DNA from: Streptomyces griseoloalbus
Lineage (GTDB): Bacteria; Actinomycetota; Actinomycetes; Streptomycetales; Streptomycetaceae
Assembly (NCBI GenBank): GCA_014650015.1
Contig: BMUD01000011.1
Location: 1 to 64,000 of the forward strand
Direction: 5' to 3'
Length of the DNA stretch: 64,000 nt
The position numbers and the translations under genes are program-made. The number at the start of each line of letters is the position of its first letter. Position 1 is the first letter of the stretch. Below are positions 8,345 to 19,955 of this stretch, piece by piece. The notes under the pieces are model-generated. The model did no database searches and was not told where the DNA came from. It was given only the letters and a program-made list of their open reading frames with translations.

Positions 8345-10105
8345 CTACTCGGCGGCCGGCCGGTCCCCGTGCCAGGACCGCCACAGCGCCGCGTACACCC
8401 CGTCGGCCGCCACCAGGGCGTCGTGCGTGCCGAGTTCGGTCAGCCGGCCGTCCTCCATGACGGCCACCCGGTCCGCGTCGTGCGCGGTGTGCAGCCGGTG
8501 CGCGATCGCGATGACCGTGCGCCCCTGGAGGACGGCGGCCAGCGCGCGCTCGGTGTGCCGGGCGGTCGTCGGGTCGAGCAGGGCGGTGGCCTCGTCGAGG
8601 ATCAGCGTGTGCGGATCGGCCAGCACCACCCGCGCCAGGGCCAGTTGCTGGGCCTGTGAACCGTCGGTGGCCCAACCCGACTCGCCGAGCCCGGTGTCCA
8701 GGCCCCGCGGCAGCTCCCGCACCCACCCCTCGGCACCGACCACGGCCAGCGCCGCCCACAACTCCTCGTCCTTCGCCGACGGTTCGGCGATCCGCAGGTT
8801 GTCGCGGACCGAACCGAGGAACACATGGTGCTCCTGGGTGACCAGCACGACCTGCCGGCGCAGCCGCTCCGGGTCCAGACCGGCCACCGGCACCCCGCCC
8901 ACGGTCACCGTCCCCGCGGTCGGCGCGTCCACGCCCGCCAGCAGCCGGCTCAGCGTGGTCTTGCCCGCCCCGGACGGCCCCACCACGGCCAGCCGTTCCC
9001 CCGGCGTCACCGTCAGATCGACCCCGCGCAGCACCTCGCCGCCCCCGTCGTAGGCGTACCGCACCCCCGCCACGTCGATGCGGTCGCCGGCCGGATCCGG
9101 ACTGTCGCCCCGCTCCGCCGCGCGCGGCGCCCGGGCCAGCCCTTCCACCCGGGCGAAGGAGGCGCCGCTGCTCTGCAGCTGCTCCACCCGCATCAGCACC
9201 TCGTCCAGCGGGCCGCTCAACTGCAGCAGAAACAGGGAGGCGCTCACCACCGCGCCCAGGCTCACCGTGCCCTGCTGGTGCAGCCACCCGCCGATCAGCA
9301 GCACCCCGGCCACCGGCACGGCGTACGACACGTCGACCACCGGGAAGAACACCGTGCGCAGGAACAGCGTGTGGAAGCGGGTGCGCCGGGCGTTCTCCAG
9401 CGCGTCCCGGCCGGCCCGGATCCGCCGCTCCTCGAGGCGGAACGCCTCCACCGTGCGGGCCCCCGAGGCCGTCGAGGCGACGATCTCCGCCACGTCGGAG
9501 GTGGCCGCGCCCTCCGCCAGATAGGCGTCCCTGGCCCGGCGCAGATACCAGCGCACCACGAGCCAGACCGGCGTGAGACCGAGCAGCCCGAGGGCCCCCA
9601 GCAGCGGGTCCACCAGCAGCACCGCGGCCATCACGAACAGCGACTGCACGGCGTTGACCAGCAGCGCCGGTCCCGCGTCGCGCAGCGTGGTGCCGACGGC
9701 GGTCACGTCCGCCGTGCCACGCGCGGTGAGATCACCGGTGCCCGCCCGTTCCACCACCGACGAGGGAAGCCCCAGCGCCCGGTCCACGAACCGCTCGCGT
9801 ACCCGCGCCAGCGTCCGCTCCCCGAACCGGTGGCCCACGTAGCGGGCCCAGCGGGACAGCAGCAACTGGACGACCGCGCACAGCAGGATGACCGGCGCCA
9901 GCCGGTCCACCACGGCCACTCCGCCGCCCTCGCGCACCTCGTCGACGATCCGCCCCAGCAGCCAGGGCCCGGCGAGACCCGCCACGGCCGCCAGCGCGTT
10001 CAGGGCCAGTACGGCGGCGAAGACCCGCCCGTCCGCCCGCACCAGTTCCACCGCCGCCCGGCGCACATCGGCGGGCTCGGCGAGCGGGAGCCGGTCCGCG
10101 CTCAT
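8345..10105 (-). CDS. ABC exporter half-transporter, subunit with intact Walker A/B and degenerate signature
   Basis: A 586-residue protein with a six-helix exporter membrane domain (about 30-310) and a C-terminal ATPase domain. Walker A GPSGAGKT is at 376-383, the Q-loop Gln at 424 and Walker B LILDE at 501-505, with an H-loop His in IAIAHRLH. The signature that should read LSGGQ is instead DGSQAQQ (481-487). It overlaps the preceding gene by 4 bp (ATGA), so the two are translationally coupled and probably form a heterodimer. The partner supplies the good signature and this subunit supplies the good Walker motifs. The exported substrate cannot be told from sequence. Confidence 0.9.
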   Translation of the reverse strand: MSADRLPLAEPADVRRAAVELVRADGRVFAAVLALNALAAVAGLAGPWLLGRIVDEVREGGGVAVVDRLAPVILLCAVVQLLLSRWARYVGHRFGERTLARVRERFVDRALGLPSSVVERAGTGDLTARGTADVTAVGTTLRDAGPALLVNAVQSLFVMAAVLLVDPLLGALGLLGLTPVWLVVRWYLRRARDAYLAEGAATSDVAEIVASTASGARTVEAFRLEERRIRAGRDALENARRTRFHTLFLRTVFFPVVDVSYAVPVAGVLLIGGWLHQQGTVSLGAVVSASLFLLQLSGPLDEVLMRVEQLQSSGASFARVEGLARAPRAAERGDSPDPAGDRIDVAGVRYAYDGGGEVLRGVDLTVTPGERLAVVGPSGAGKTTLSRLLAGVDAPTAGTVTVGGVPVAGLDPERLRRQVVLVTQEHHVFLGSVRDNLRIAEPSAKDEELWAALAVVGAEGWVRELPRGLDTGLGESGWATDGSQAQQLALARVVLADPHTLILDEATALLDPTTARHTERALAAVLQGRTVIAIAHRLHTAHDADRVAVMEDGRLTELGTHDALVAADGVYAALWRSWHGDRPAAE

Positions 10106-11823
10106 CGCACGACCTCCTCGACGGCCGTCTCGTCGGGGTCCCTGGCCACCAGTGCCCGGTAGCCCGGCTCGGTGTCGAGCAGTTCACGGTGGCGGCCGCT
10201 CGCGACGACCTTGCCGTCGACCAGGAAGTGCACCTGGTCGACGCGGTCCAGCACCAGCGGCGAGGAGGTGGCCAGCACCGTCGTACGGCCCCGGCGGGCC
10301 GCGCGCAGCCGGTCGGCGGCCCTGGCCTCGGTGTGCGCGTCGAGCGCCGAGGTCGGCTCCACCGCCAGCAGCACTTCGGGGTCGGCCAGCAACGCCCGCG
10401 CCAGCCGGACGCGTTGCCGCTGGCCGCCGGAGAGACTGCGGCCCTGCGCGGACACCGCCGAGTCCAGCCCGTCGGGCAGCCCCCGCACGATGTCGTCGGC
10501 GGCGGCCGCGTGCAGCGCGCGCAGCACTTCCTCGTCGCTCGGGTCGCCCCGGCCGGCCACCACCTCCCGCAGCGGACCGGCGAACAGGTCGGCCTCGTGC
10601 TCGGCGACCAGGATCCGCTCCCGGACCCGGGCGAGCGCGATCTCGTCCAGCCGGGTCCCGCCCCAGGTCACCGCCGACGGCGCGTACCGGCCGAGGCGGT
10701 CCACCACGGCGAGCGCGTCGGCGGGGCGCGCGGCGGCGAGCGCGGTCAGACCGCCCGGCGGCACCCGCACCCCGGACTCCGGGTCGTACAGCACCGAAGG
10801 CTCGGCCGGCGCGTCCGCGGTGGCGGCGTCGGCCGGCGGCTCCAGGCGCAGCAGCGCCGTCACCCGCCGGGCGGCCACCACTCCCCGGCTCAGGTGGTAA
10901 CCGCACTCGATGAGGAACATCACCGGCCACACCAGTACGGCCACGTAGCCGTACACCGACACCAGCTCGCCCACGCTGATCCGGCCCTGCGCCGCCAGCC
11001 GCGCCGCGATCCAGGTGACTCCCGCGAGGAACAGGGCCGGCAGTCCCGCGCCGAGCGCCTGCATCCAGCTGGTCACCGCGCCGACCCGGTAGCCCTGCTC
11101 CCGCAGCCGCCCGGAGTCCCGGCGGAACGCGTCGGCGACCAGGCCCTTGCCGCCCAGCCCGCTCAGCACCCGCAGACCGCCCGCCAGATCACCGATCCGC
11201 GCGGTGAGCACACCCTGCCGCTCCCGGTACTCCGTCTCCCTGCCCTGCAACCGCCCCGCCAGCGGCCCGACGACCACGGCGATCACCGGCACCCCGAGCA
11301 GCACCACCACCGCCAGCAGCGGCGACACCGACAGCAACAGAGCGGCCACCACGACGTACGCCACGACCGCGCCGACCCCGGGGCCGACCGCCGTCAGGGA
11401 GGTGGCGATCACCTGCACGTCGCCCACGCCGATCGTGACGACCTCCCCGGCCCCGGTCCGCCGCGTCAGCGAGGCACCCAGCCGCACCGTCTGCCCGAGG
11501 ACCACCTTCACCGTGCGGAAGTTGGCGTCCATCCGCACCCGGGTCATCGTGCGGTGCCGCATGATGCTCAGCCAGGAATTGAGCCCGTTCACCACGAACA
11601 GGGCGCCGGTCCAGCCGGCCAGCGCCCCCATGTCACCCGGTTCCAGACCGTCGTCCACCGCCCGGGACATCAGATACGGCGTCGCCGCCAGCAGCACCAT
11701 CCACACACTGCCGAGCACCGCCCCCGCCGCACACCGCCCCGGCTGCCGCAGCACCAGCCACCACAGGTAGCGGGCCCCGCCCCGGCCGTCGGGCGTGCCG
11801 GGATCCTCGTACGCGTCGATCAT
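10102..11823 (-). CDS. ABC exporter half-transporter with degenerate nucleotide-binding domain
   Basis: A 573-residue partner of the next gene. The membrane domain (about 25-310) is normal. In the ATPase domain the P-loop is missing: where GxxGxGK[ST] should be (about 358-372) the sequence is GGLTALAAARPADALAV. Walker B reads LLAVE (485-489), lacking the metal-binding Asp but keeping Glu. The Q-loop Gln appears to be Glu (VAEHEADLF) and the H-loop His is replaced (LATSS). The signature LSGGQ (464-468) is perfect. The protein therefore should not hydrolyse ATP itself but can complete its partner's site. It starts 26 bases after the stop of the upstream exporter gene, in the same operon. Confidence 0.9.
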   Translation of the reverse strand: MIDAYEDPGTPDGRGGARYLWWLVLRQPGRCAAGAVLGSVWMVLLAATPYLMSRAVDDGLEPGDMGALAGWTGALFVVNGLNSWLSIMRHRTMTRVRMDANFRTVKVVLGQTVRLGASLTRRTGAGEVVTIGVGDVQVIATSLTAVGPGVGAVVAYVVVAALLLSVSPLLAVVVLLGVPVIAVVVGPLAGRLQGRETEYRERQGVLTARIGDLAGGLRVLSGLGGKGLVADAFRRDSGRLREQGYRVGAVTSWMQALGAGLPALFLAGVTWIAARLAAQGRISVGELVSVYGYVAVLVWPVMFLIECGYHLSRGVVAARRVTALLRLEPPADAATADAPAEPSVLYDPESGVRVPPGGLTALAAARPADALAVVDRLGRYAPSAVTWGGTRLDEIALARVRERILVAEHEADLFAGPLREVVAGRGDPSDEEVLRALHAAAADDIVRGLPDGLDSAVSAQGRSLSGGQRQRVRLARALLADPEVLLAVEPTSALDAHTEARAADRLRAARRGRTTVLATSSPLVLDRVDQVHFLVDGKVVASGRHRELLDTEPGYRALVARDPDETAVEEVVR

Positions 11824-11848
11824 CCGTCCCCCTCCGTGGGCCCCGCGG

Positions 11849-13699
11849 CTACGCCAGGCTGTCCCGCCAGGCCTGGTGCAGATCCGCGAACCGCCCCGTG
11901 CGCGCGATGAGCGTGGCGGGGCTGCCGTCCTCCACGATCCGGCCGTGCTCCATCACCAGGACCCGGTCCGCGATCTCCACGGTCGACAGCCGGTGGGCGA
12001 TCACCACCGCCGTCCGCCCCTTCAGCACCGTCGCCATCGCCCGCTGCACCGCCCGCTCGCCGGGGATGTCCAGCGAGCTGGTCGCCTCGTCCAGGATCAG
12101 CACCGCGGGGTCCGCGAGCAACGCCCTGGCGAAGGCGACCAGTTGGCGCTGACCGGCGGAGATACGGCCGCCCCGCTTGCGGACGTCGGTGTCGTAGCCG
12201 TCGGGCAGCGCCGCGATGAAGTCGTGGGCGCCGATCTCCTTGGCGGCCTGCTCGATCTCCTCCCGGGTGGCGTCCGGCCGCCCGATCGAGATGTTCTCGG
12301 CGACCGTGCCGGAGAACAGGAATGCCTCCTGCGTCACCATCACCACCTCGCGCCGCAGATCGCGTCCCGTGAGGTCGCGCAGGTCCACCCCGTCGAGCAG
12401 CACCCGGCCCTCGGTGGGGTCGTAGAACCGGGCGAGCAACTTGGCCAGCGTCGACTTGCCCGCGCCGGTCGAGCCGACGACCGCGACGGTCTGCCCGGCC
12501 GGCAGGGTCAGGTCGAAGCGGGGCAGCACCTCGCCGCCGGTGCGGTAGGCGAACCGGACGCCGTCGAAGACGACCTCGCGGCCCGGGTGCTCCGTCCGCC
12601 GCTCCGCGAGCTCGCGGGGCTCCGCCGGCTCGGGCACCGACGGGGTCTGCGCCAGCAGCCCGGCGATCTTCTCCAGCGAGGCGGCCGCCGACTGGTAGGA
12701 GTTGAGGAACATGCCCAGCCGGTCGATCGGGTCGTACAGCCGTCGCAGATACAGCACCGCCGCCGCCAGCACACCGAGCGCCAGCGTCTCGTCCGCGACC
12801 CGGTAGGCGCCCCACAGCACGATCAGCGCGACCGTCGTGTTGGCGGTGACCCGGGAGCCGACGACATAGCGGGCCATCTCCAGCAGCGCGTCGCCGTTGG
12901 TCCGTTCGTGCCGCCGGTTCAGCACCCGGAAGTCGGCGTCGTTGGCGGCCTCCCGGCGGAAGGCGCGCACCGGCCGGATGCCGTTCATCGTCTCGACGAA
13001 CTTCACGATCACGGCGGCGATGGCCGTCGACCGCTTGCGGTACACCCGCTCCGCCCGCCGCCGGTAGGACCGTACGAGCGCGTACAGCGGCACGAACGAC
13101 GCCACCGCGACGGCGCCCAGCCCCAGGTCCAGCCAGAGCAGCAGCACCGAGATGTAGACGGCGGACAGGATGACCGTCACCAGTTCCTGCAGGCCCTCCT
13201 CCAGCAGCTCCCGCAGGGACTCGACATCCGTGGTGGAGCGGGAGATGAGGCGGCCCGAGGTGTACCGCTCGTGGAAGTCGACGCTGAGCGCCTGCGCATG
13301 GCGGAAGATACGGCCGCGCAGATCGAGCAGCACGTCCTGGCTGACCCGGGCGGAGGCGGTGACGAACGCGTACTGCAACGTCCCGGCCGCCGCCGCGCAC
13401 AGCAGATAGCCCACCGCCACCGCGATCAGCGGCCCGTGGTCGTCGTCGCGGAACGCGGGCACCGCCCGGTCGATCGCGTACGCCACCAGCAGCGGGCCGG
13501 CCTGCACCGCGGCCTGCTGGAACAGCAGCAACAGCGCGGTGACGGCGACCCTGCCCCGCATGGGCGAGAGCAGCGAACGCAGCAGTACGCCGGTGGCGCC
13601 CGGGGGAGTGGGCAACTGGTCCCGGTCGAAGGGGTCGCCGGACTCCGGTGTCCGGTCCTCGTCCTCGTCCTCGACGGGTGCGGTGGTGGCCGCTGTCAT
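11849..13699 (-). CDS. ABC exporter half-transporter (catalytic-type subunit)
   Basis: A 616-residue half-transporter: acidic N-terminal tail (VEDEDEDRTPESGD), membrane domain about 45-335, ATPase domain with Walker A GSTGAGKS (409-416), Gln457 Q-loop, altered signature ISAGQ (513-517), Walker B LILDE (534-538) with the catalytic Glu, and H-loop AHRLS. It overlaps the upstream gene by 4 bp (ATGA). The pairing of a full Walker B here with LSGGQ in the partner fits a heterodimeric exporter of the TM287/288 type. The substrate is unknown. Confidence 0.9.
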   Translation of the reverse strand: MTAATTAPVEDEDEDRTPESGDPFDRDQLPTPPGATGVLLRSLLSPMRGRVAVTALLLLFQQAAVQAGPLLVAYAIDRAVPAFRDDDHGPLIAVAVGYLLCAAAAGTLQYAFVTASARVSQDVLLDLRGRIFRHAQALSVDFHERYTSGRLISRSTTDVESLRELLEEGLQELVTVILSAVYISVLLLWLDLGLGAVAVASFVPLYALVRSYRRRAERVYRKRSTAIAAVIVKFVETMNGIRPVRAFRREAANDADFRVLNRRHERTNGDALLEMARYVVGSRVTANTTVALIVLWGAYRVADETLALGVLAAAVLYLRRLYDPIDRLGMFLNSYQSAAASLEKIAGLLAQTPSVPEPAEPRELAERRTEHPGREVVFDGVRFAYRTGGEVLPRFDLTLPAGQTVAVVGSTGAGKSTLAKLLARFYDPTEGRVLLDGVDLRDLTGRDLRREVVMVTQEAFLFSGTVAENISIGRPDATREEIEQAAKEIGAHDFIAALPDGYDTDVRKRGGRISAGQRQLVAFARALLADPAVLILDEATSSLDIPGERAVQRAMATVLKGRTAVVIAHRLSTVEIADRVLVMEHGRIVEDGSPATLIARTGRFADLHQAWRDSLA

Positions 13700-15573
13700 C
13701 GCTGGTCCTCCTGTTCCCCCGCCGGGCCGCCGGACATGAGGTGGGCGTACTCGGGGTTGGTGCGCAGCAGTTCGTGATGGGTGCCGACCGCGGTGATCCG
13801 CCCGCCGGAGAGCAGGGCGACGCGGTCGGCCAGCAGGACCGTGGAGGGCCGGTGCGCCACGATGAGGGCCGTGGTGTCCGCGAGCACCCGGCGCAGCGCG
13901 GCCTCGACGGCGGCCTCCGTGTGCACGTCGAGCGCGGACAGCGGGTCGTCCAGGACCAGGAAGTCGGGCCGCCCGACCACGGCCCGGGCCAGCGCGAGAC
14001 GCTGCCGCTGCCCGCCGGAGAGGCTGAGCCCCTGCTCGCCGACCTGGGTGTCCACGCCCTGCGGCAGCGCGTACGCGAAGTCGGCCTGCGCCACGCCGAG
14101 CGCGCGCTCCAGGTCCCGCTCCCCGTCCCCGCCTCCCATCAGCACGTTCTCCCCGACCGTCGCCGAGAAGAGGGTGGGCTCCTCGAAGGCGACGGCGACG
14201 CGGGACCGCAGCTCCTCGCGGGACATCTGCGTGATGTCCGCCCCGTCGAGCGTGATCCGCCCCGAGGTCACCTCGTGCAGGCGCGGCACGAGAGCGGTGA
14301 GCGTGGTCTTCCCACTGCCGGTGGCCCCGACGAGCGCGAGCGACTCACCGGGACGGATGCGCAGATCGATCCGGTCCAGAACAGGCGCAGACCCGGCAGG
14401 GGCGTCGGGATACCGGAAGGTGACGCCCTCGAAGATCAAACCCTCCACGGCGTCGGGCAGTCGTGCCGCCGGGGCGACGGGGGTCCCCGCCGCTCGAGCG
14501 GGGTCGGGGGCCCGGCGGAGGGCGGGCGCGGCGGCGCCCCGCTCCGCCGGGCCGCGCGACGCGTCCCCGCTCACCCCGGACTCCGGTTCCGCGTCCATCA
14601 CCTCGAAGTACCGCTCCGTGGCCGTCGCGGCCTCCTGGCTCATCGCCAGCAGGAACCCGATCGAGTCCACCGGCCAGCGCAGCGCGAGCGCCGTCGACAA
14701 GAACGCCACCAGCGTCCCCGCCGACAACTCCCCGTCCGCCACCCGCACGGCCCCCAGCACCAACGCCGCCCCGATGGCCACCTCGGGCAGCGTCACGATG
14801 ACGCCCAGAATCGTGGCCAGCAGCCGAGCCTTGTACAGCTCCGTCCCCCGCAGCTTCCCCGACAGCTCCCGGAAGGCCAGCGCCTGACTCCGGTGCCGCC
14901 CGAACCCCTTGATGATCCGGATGCCGAGCACGCTCTCCTCGACCACCGTCGTCAGATCGCCCACCTGGTCCTGCGCCCGCCGCGCCGCGCCGGAGTACCG
15001 CTTCTCGAACACGACACAGGTGATCAGCACCGGCACGGCCGGCACCAGGATGACCAGGCCCAACGTCCAGTCCTGGATCAGCATGATGATCACACCGACG
15101 ATGATCGTCACCCCGTTGACCAGCAGGAAGGTCAGCGGAAAGGCGAGGAACATCCTCAGCAGCATCAGGTCCGTGGTGGCCCGGGACAGCAACTGCCCCG
15201 ACGGCCACCGGTCGTGGAAGGCGACCGGCAGGCGCTGCAGACGCCGGTACAGATCCGCCCGCATCTCCGCCTCGACCCGCGACAGCGGACGGGCCACCAG
15301 CCAGCGCCGGAGCCCGAACAGCAGCGCCTCCGCCAGCCCGAGCAGCAGCAGGTACAGGGCGCCCAGCCACACCCCCGCCGGATCCCGGCCGGCGACCGGC
15401 CCGTCCACCATCCACTTCAGGACGAGCGGTATGACCAGTCCGATGCAGGAGGCGAGGATCGCGACGCAGGCGGCGCTGAACAGCCGCGTCCGCACGGGCC
15501 GCACATACGGCCACAGCCGCAGCAGCGTGCGCACGGCGGAGCGGGTTTTCGGGGGAGGAGGTGTCGTGGGCAT
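13696..15573 (-). CDS. ABC exporter half-transporter (degenerate-site subunit), first gene of the exporter operon
   Basis: A 625-residue half-transporter. Membrane helices span about 30-310. A low-complexity linker rich in Ala, Pro and Arg (about 330-372) precedes the ATPase domain. Walker A GATGSGKT (416-423) and signature LSGGQ (518-522) are normal, but Walker B ends LVLDD, so the catalytic Glu is Asp543, and the Q-loop position is Glu464 (VAFEEP). These changes mark the non-catalytic member of a heterodimer. The ATG at 15573 has no ribosome site upstream; a -10-like TAGGCT lies 9 bases before it. Confidence 0.9.
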   Translation of the reverse strand: MPTTPPPPKTRSAVRTLLRLWPYVRPVRTRLFSAACVAILASCIGLVIPLVLKWMVDGPVAGRDPAGVWLGALYLLLLGLAEALLFGLRRWLVARPLSRVEAEMRADLYRRLQRLPVAFHDRWPSGQLLSRATTDLMLLRMFLAFPLTFLLVNGVTIIVGVIIMLIQDWTLGLVILVPAVPVLITCVVFEKRYSGAARRAQDQVGDLTTVVEESVLGIRIIKGFGRHRSQALAFRELSGKLRGTELYKARLLATILGVIVTLPEVAIGAALVLGAVRVADGELSAGTLVAFLSTALALRWPVDSIGFLLAMSQEAATATERYFEVMDAEPESGVSGDASRGPAERGAAAPALRRAPDPARAAGTPVAPAARLPDAVEGLIFEGVTFRYPDAPAGSAPVLDRIDLRIRPGESLALVGATGSGKTTLTALVPRLHEVTSGRITLDGADITQMSREELRSRVAVAFEEPTLFSATVGENVLMGGGDGERDLERALGVAQADFAYALPQGVDTQVGEQGLSLSGGQRQRLALARAVVGRPDFLVLDDPLSALDVHTEAAVEAALRRVLADTTALIVAHRPSTVLLADRVALLSGGRITAVGTHHELLRTNPEYAHLMSGGPAGEQEDQR

Positions 15574-15581
15574 CAGCAGCG

Positions 15582-15587
15582 AGCCTA
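15582..15587 (-). promoter_or_regulatory. -10 element candidate for a leaderless exporter operon transcript
   Basis: On the minus strand TAGGCT is followed eight bases later by the ATG at 15573, and no purine-rich ribosome site lies between. Transcription would start at or within a base or two of the start codon. No convincing -35 was found. Confidence 0.35.
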
Positions 15588-15769
15588 CGGATCGCAGCCG
15601 GCACTGCCCACCGAGTTTTGGCCGGACCGGCCTCTGCCGCTGGTCCTACGACCTGCGCGTACGCCGGACTCGTACGGATGGTCGTACCCCCGTATCAGCC
15701 GATCGGCCGATGCCGGTCCGAGCGCGTCGCCCGATGTGCCGGTGGCCCCCGCACGGCGAGGCTGGAGCC

Positions 15770-16094
15770 ATGCCCGTCATCGACGTCACCGATCTGCGCA
15801 AGTCCTACGGAGGCCGTGCGGCCGTCGACGGTGTCTCCTTCACCGTCGAGGAGGGCGAGATCTTCGGGATCCTCGGCCCGAACGGCGCCGGCAAGAGCAC
15901 CACCGTCGAGTGTGCCGAGGAACTGCGCGTCCCCGACGCCGGCCGCGTCCGCGTCACCGGCGCTGGTGTGCGGCGGGGCCGCCCTGGTCTCGGCGCTGCT
16001 CGCGCTCGCGGTCGGTCGGCTCGTCTTCGACGTGGGGCTGCCCGAACAGCCTTGGGGCCACCTCGTCGCGCTGCTGACGTGCGGACGCCGGTGA
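15770..16094 (+). pseudogene. Remnant of an ABC ATPase-permease pair fused by internal deletion
   Basis: ATG 15770 opens a normal ABC ATPase (MPVIDVTDLRKSYGGRAAVD, then Walker A GPNGAGKST and TTVECAEELRVPDAGRVRVTG). After about 63 residues the homology stops near 15960. In the +1-shifted frame the sequence becomes a hydrophobic helix, GGAALVSALLALAVGRLVFDVG, typical of an ABC-2 permease, ending at TGA 16094. Thus everything from the ATPase Q-loop to the permease middle is gone. The literal frame from 15770 runs to 16123 with no homology. It ends convergently against glgX. Confidence 0.8.
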
Positions 16095-16105
16095 CCGTGC
16101 CCCGG

Positions 16106-18367
<2,262 letters not shown>

Positions 18368-18568
18368 CTGTCAGCCTCCCGCGGCTCGTGGGGACGACGG
18401 CGGACAGGGGGTACGGCCCTGTCCCCAGGCCCTGTCGCCCCGGCTCCGGCCGCGGCTCCCCGTCGCGTCGTCCTCCCACTGTTCTGCCCAGAGCGTGCCT
18501 CGCACTCACGTTTCCCCGGGGGGCGGCATGGTCGTTTCCCGGAGGCGAGGCCGGTCGTTGGGTACCCC

Positions 18569-19789
18569 GTGAGGTACGTACAAGGGCGCGCACGGCGCGC
18601 GAGGGCCGTGCTGGCCGCCGTAGTGACATGGGCAGGACTGCTGACCGGAGCCGTCGGCTGTACCGCGGACGGCCCGATCGGCGGGGCGTTCGGGCCGCCG
18701 GCCGCCGGGGACGCCATCCGCGTCGCCCCCGACGACGGCAGTAAGGACGTACGCCCCGACGCCGAGCTGCGGGTGCGGGTGCCGGACGGGCGGCTGGAGT
18801 CGGTGAAGGCCGTCGTGTCCCGGGACGCGCGGGAGTCCCCGGTCCCCGGGCGGATCTCCGCCGACGGGCTGACCTGGAAGCCGGACGACGAACGGCTGGC
18901 GCTGGCCGCGAAGTACACCGTCGACGCGGTGGCCGTGGACGGCGACGGCCGCCGTTCCGCCCGGCACACCACTTTTACGACCCATGTCCCGGAGGAACGC
19001 TTCATCGGCTACGTCGCCCCGGAGGACCGTTCCACCGTCGGGACCGGCATGATCGTCTCCCTGGAGTTCAACCGGAAGATCGTCCACCGTGCCGCCGTCG
19101 AACGCGCCGTACGGGTCACCGCCCGCCCGGCCGTGGAGATCCGCCCGCACTGGTTCGGCGGCTCCCGCCTGGACTTCCGCCCCGAGCACTACTGGAAACC
19201 CGGCACCCGGGTCACCGTCGACCTGCGGCTGCGCGACGTCGAGGGAGCACCCGGCGTCTACGGCCTCCAGCACCGGACCTTCACCTTCACCGTCGGCCGC
19301 AGCCAGGTCTCGGTGGTCGACGCCGCCGCACACACCATGCGGGTACGACGGGACGGGGAACTGCTGGCCACCGTGCCGATCACGGCGGGGGAGCGGAAGA
19401 CCCCCACGTACAACGGCAAGATGGTGATCACCGAGATGCTCGAGGTCACCCGTATGGACAGCCGCACGGTCGGCTTCGGCGGCGAGTACGACATCCCCGA
19501 CGTCCCGCACGCCATCCGCCTGACCTCTTCCGGCACCTTCCTGCACGGCAACTACTGGGCCGAAACCGACGTCTTCGGCCGCTCCAACGTCAGCCACGGC
19601 TGCGTCGGCCTGCGCGATGTGAAGGGCGGCGGCGCGGACACCCCGGCGGGCTGGTTCTTCGACCGCAGCCTCGTCGGCGACGTCGTCGAGGTCGTCAACA
19701 GCAAGGACAAGAAGGTCGCCCCGGACAACGGCCTCGGCGGCTGGAACATGAACTGGAAGCGGTGGAAGGCGGGCGGCGCGGTGAACTGA
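18569..19789 (+). CDS. L,D-transpeptidase lipoprotein (first of a tandem pair)
   Basis: A cell-wall 3-3 crosslinking type enzyme of about 406 residues. A short n-region (RARRARAV) and hydrophobic segment lead to a lipobox-like AVGC at Cys31. Two Ig-like domains (about 45-255) precede the YkuD catalytic domain. The active-site signature HGNYW...SHGCVGLR places the nucleophile at Cys345. The C-terminus has the GWNMNWKRWK tail shared with the next gene. GTG 18569 is chosen to include the whole signal peptide; no strong ribosome site is present and GTG 18608 is a possible alternative. It is divergent from glgX. Confidence 0.88.
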   Translation: MRYVQGRARRARAVLAAVVTWAGLLTGAVGCTADGPIGGAFGPPAAGDAIRVAPDDGSKDVRPDAELRVRVPDGRLESVKAVVSRDARESPVPGRISADGLTWKPDDERLALAAKYTVDAVAVDGDGRRSARHTTFTTHVPEERFIGYVAPEDRSTVGTGMIVSLEFNRKIVHRAAVERAVRVTARPAVEIRPHWFGGSRLDFRPEHYWKPGTRVTVDLRLRDVEGAPGVYGLQHRTFTFTVGRSQVSVVDAAAHTMRVRRDGELLATVPITAGERKTPTYNGKMVITEMLEVTRMDSRTVGFGGEYDIPDVPHAIRLTSSGTFLHGNYWAETDVFGRSNVSHGCVGLRDVKGGGADTPAGWFFDRSLVGDVVEVVNSKDKKVAPDNGLGGWNMNWKRWKAGGAVN

Positions 19790-19955
19790 CCCTCGGGCGG
19801 GCCGGGGAAGTTGGAACGGAACGGTGACAAACCCGTCGCGTTCTGCGCCCCTGGCCTGTGGTTACTATGCGCCGTGCGCGCGAGGGGCGCGCGGGGGCGC
19901 GGGTCGGGCAGGCCAATTCGACGGCAGAGCCTGGGCCCGCCGAGGGGAGAACAAG

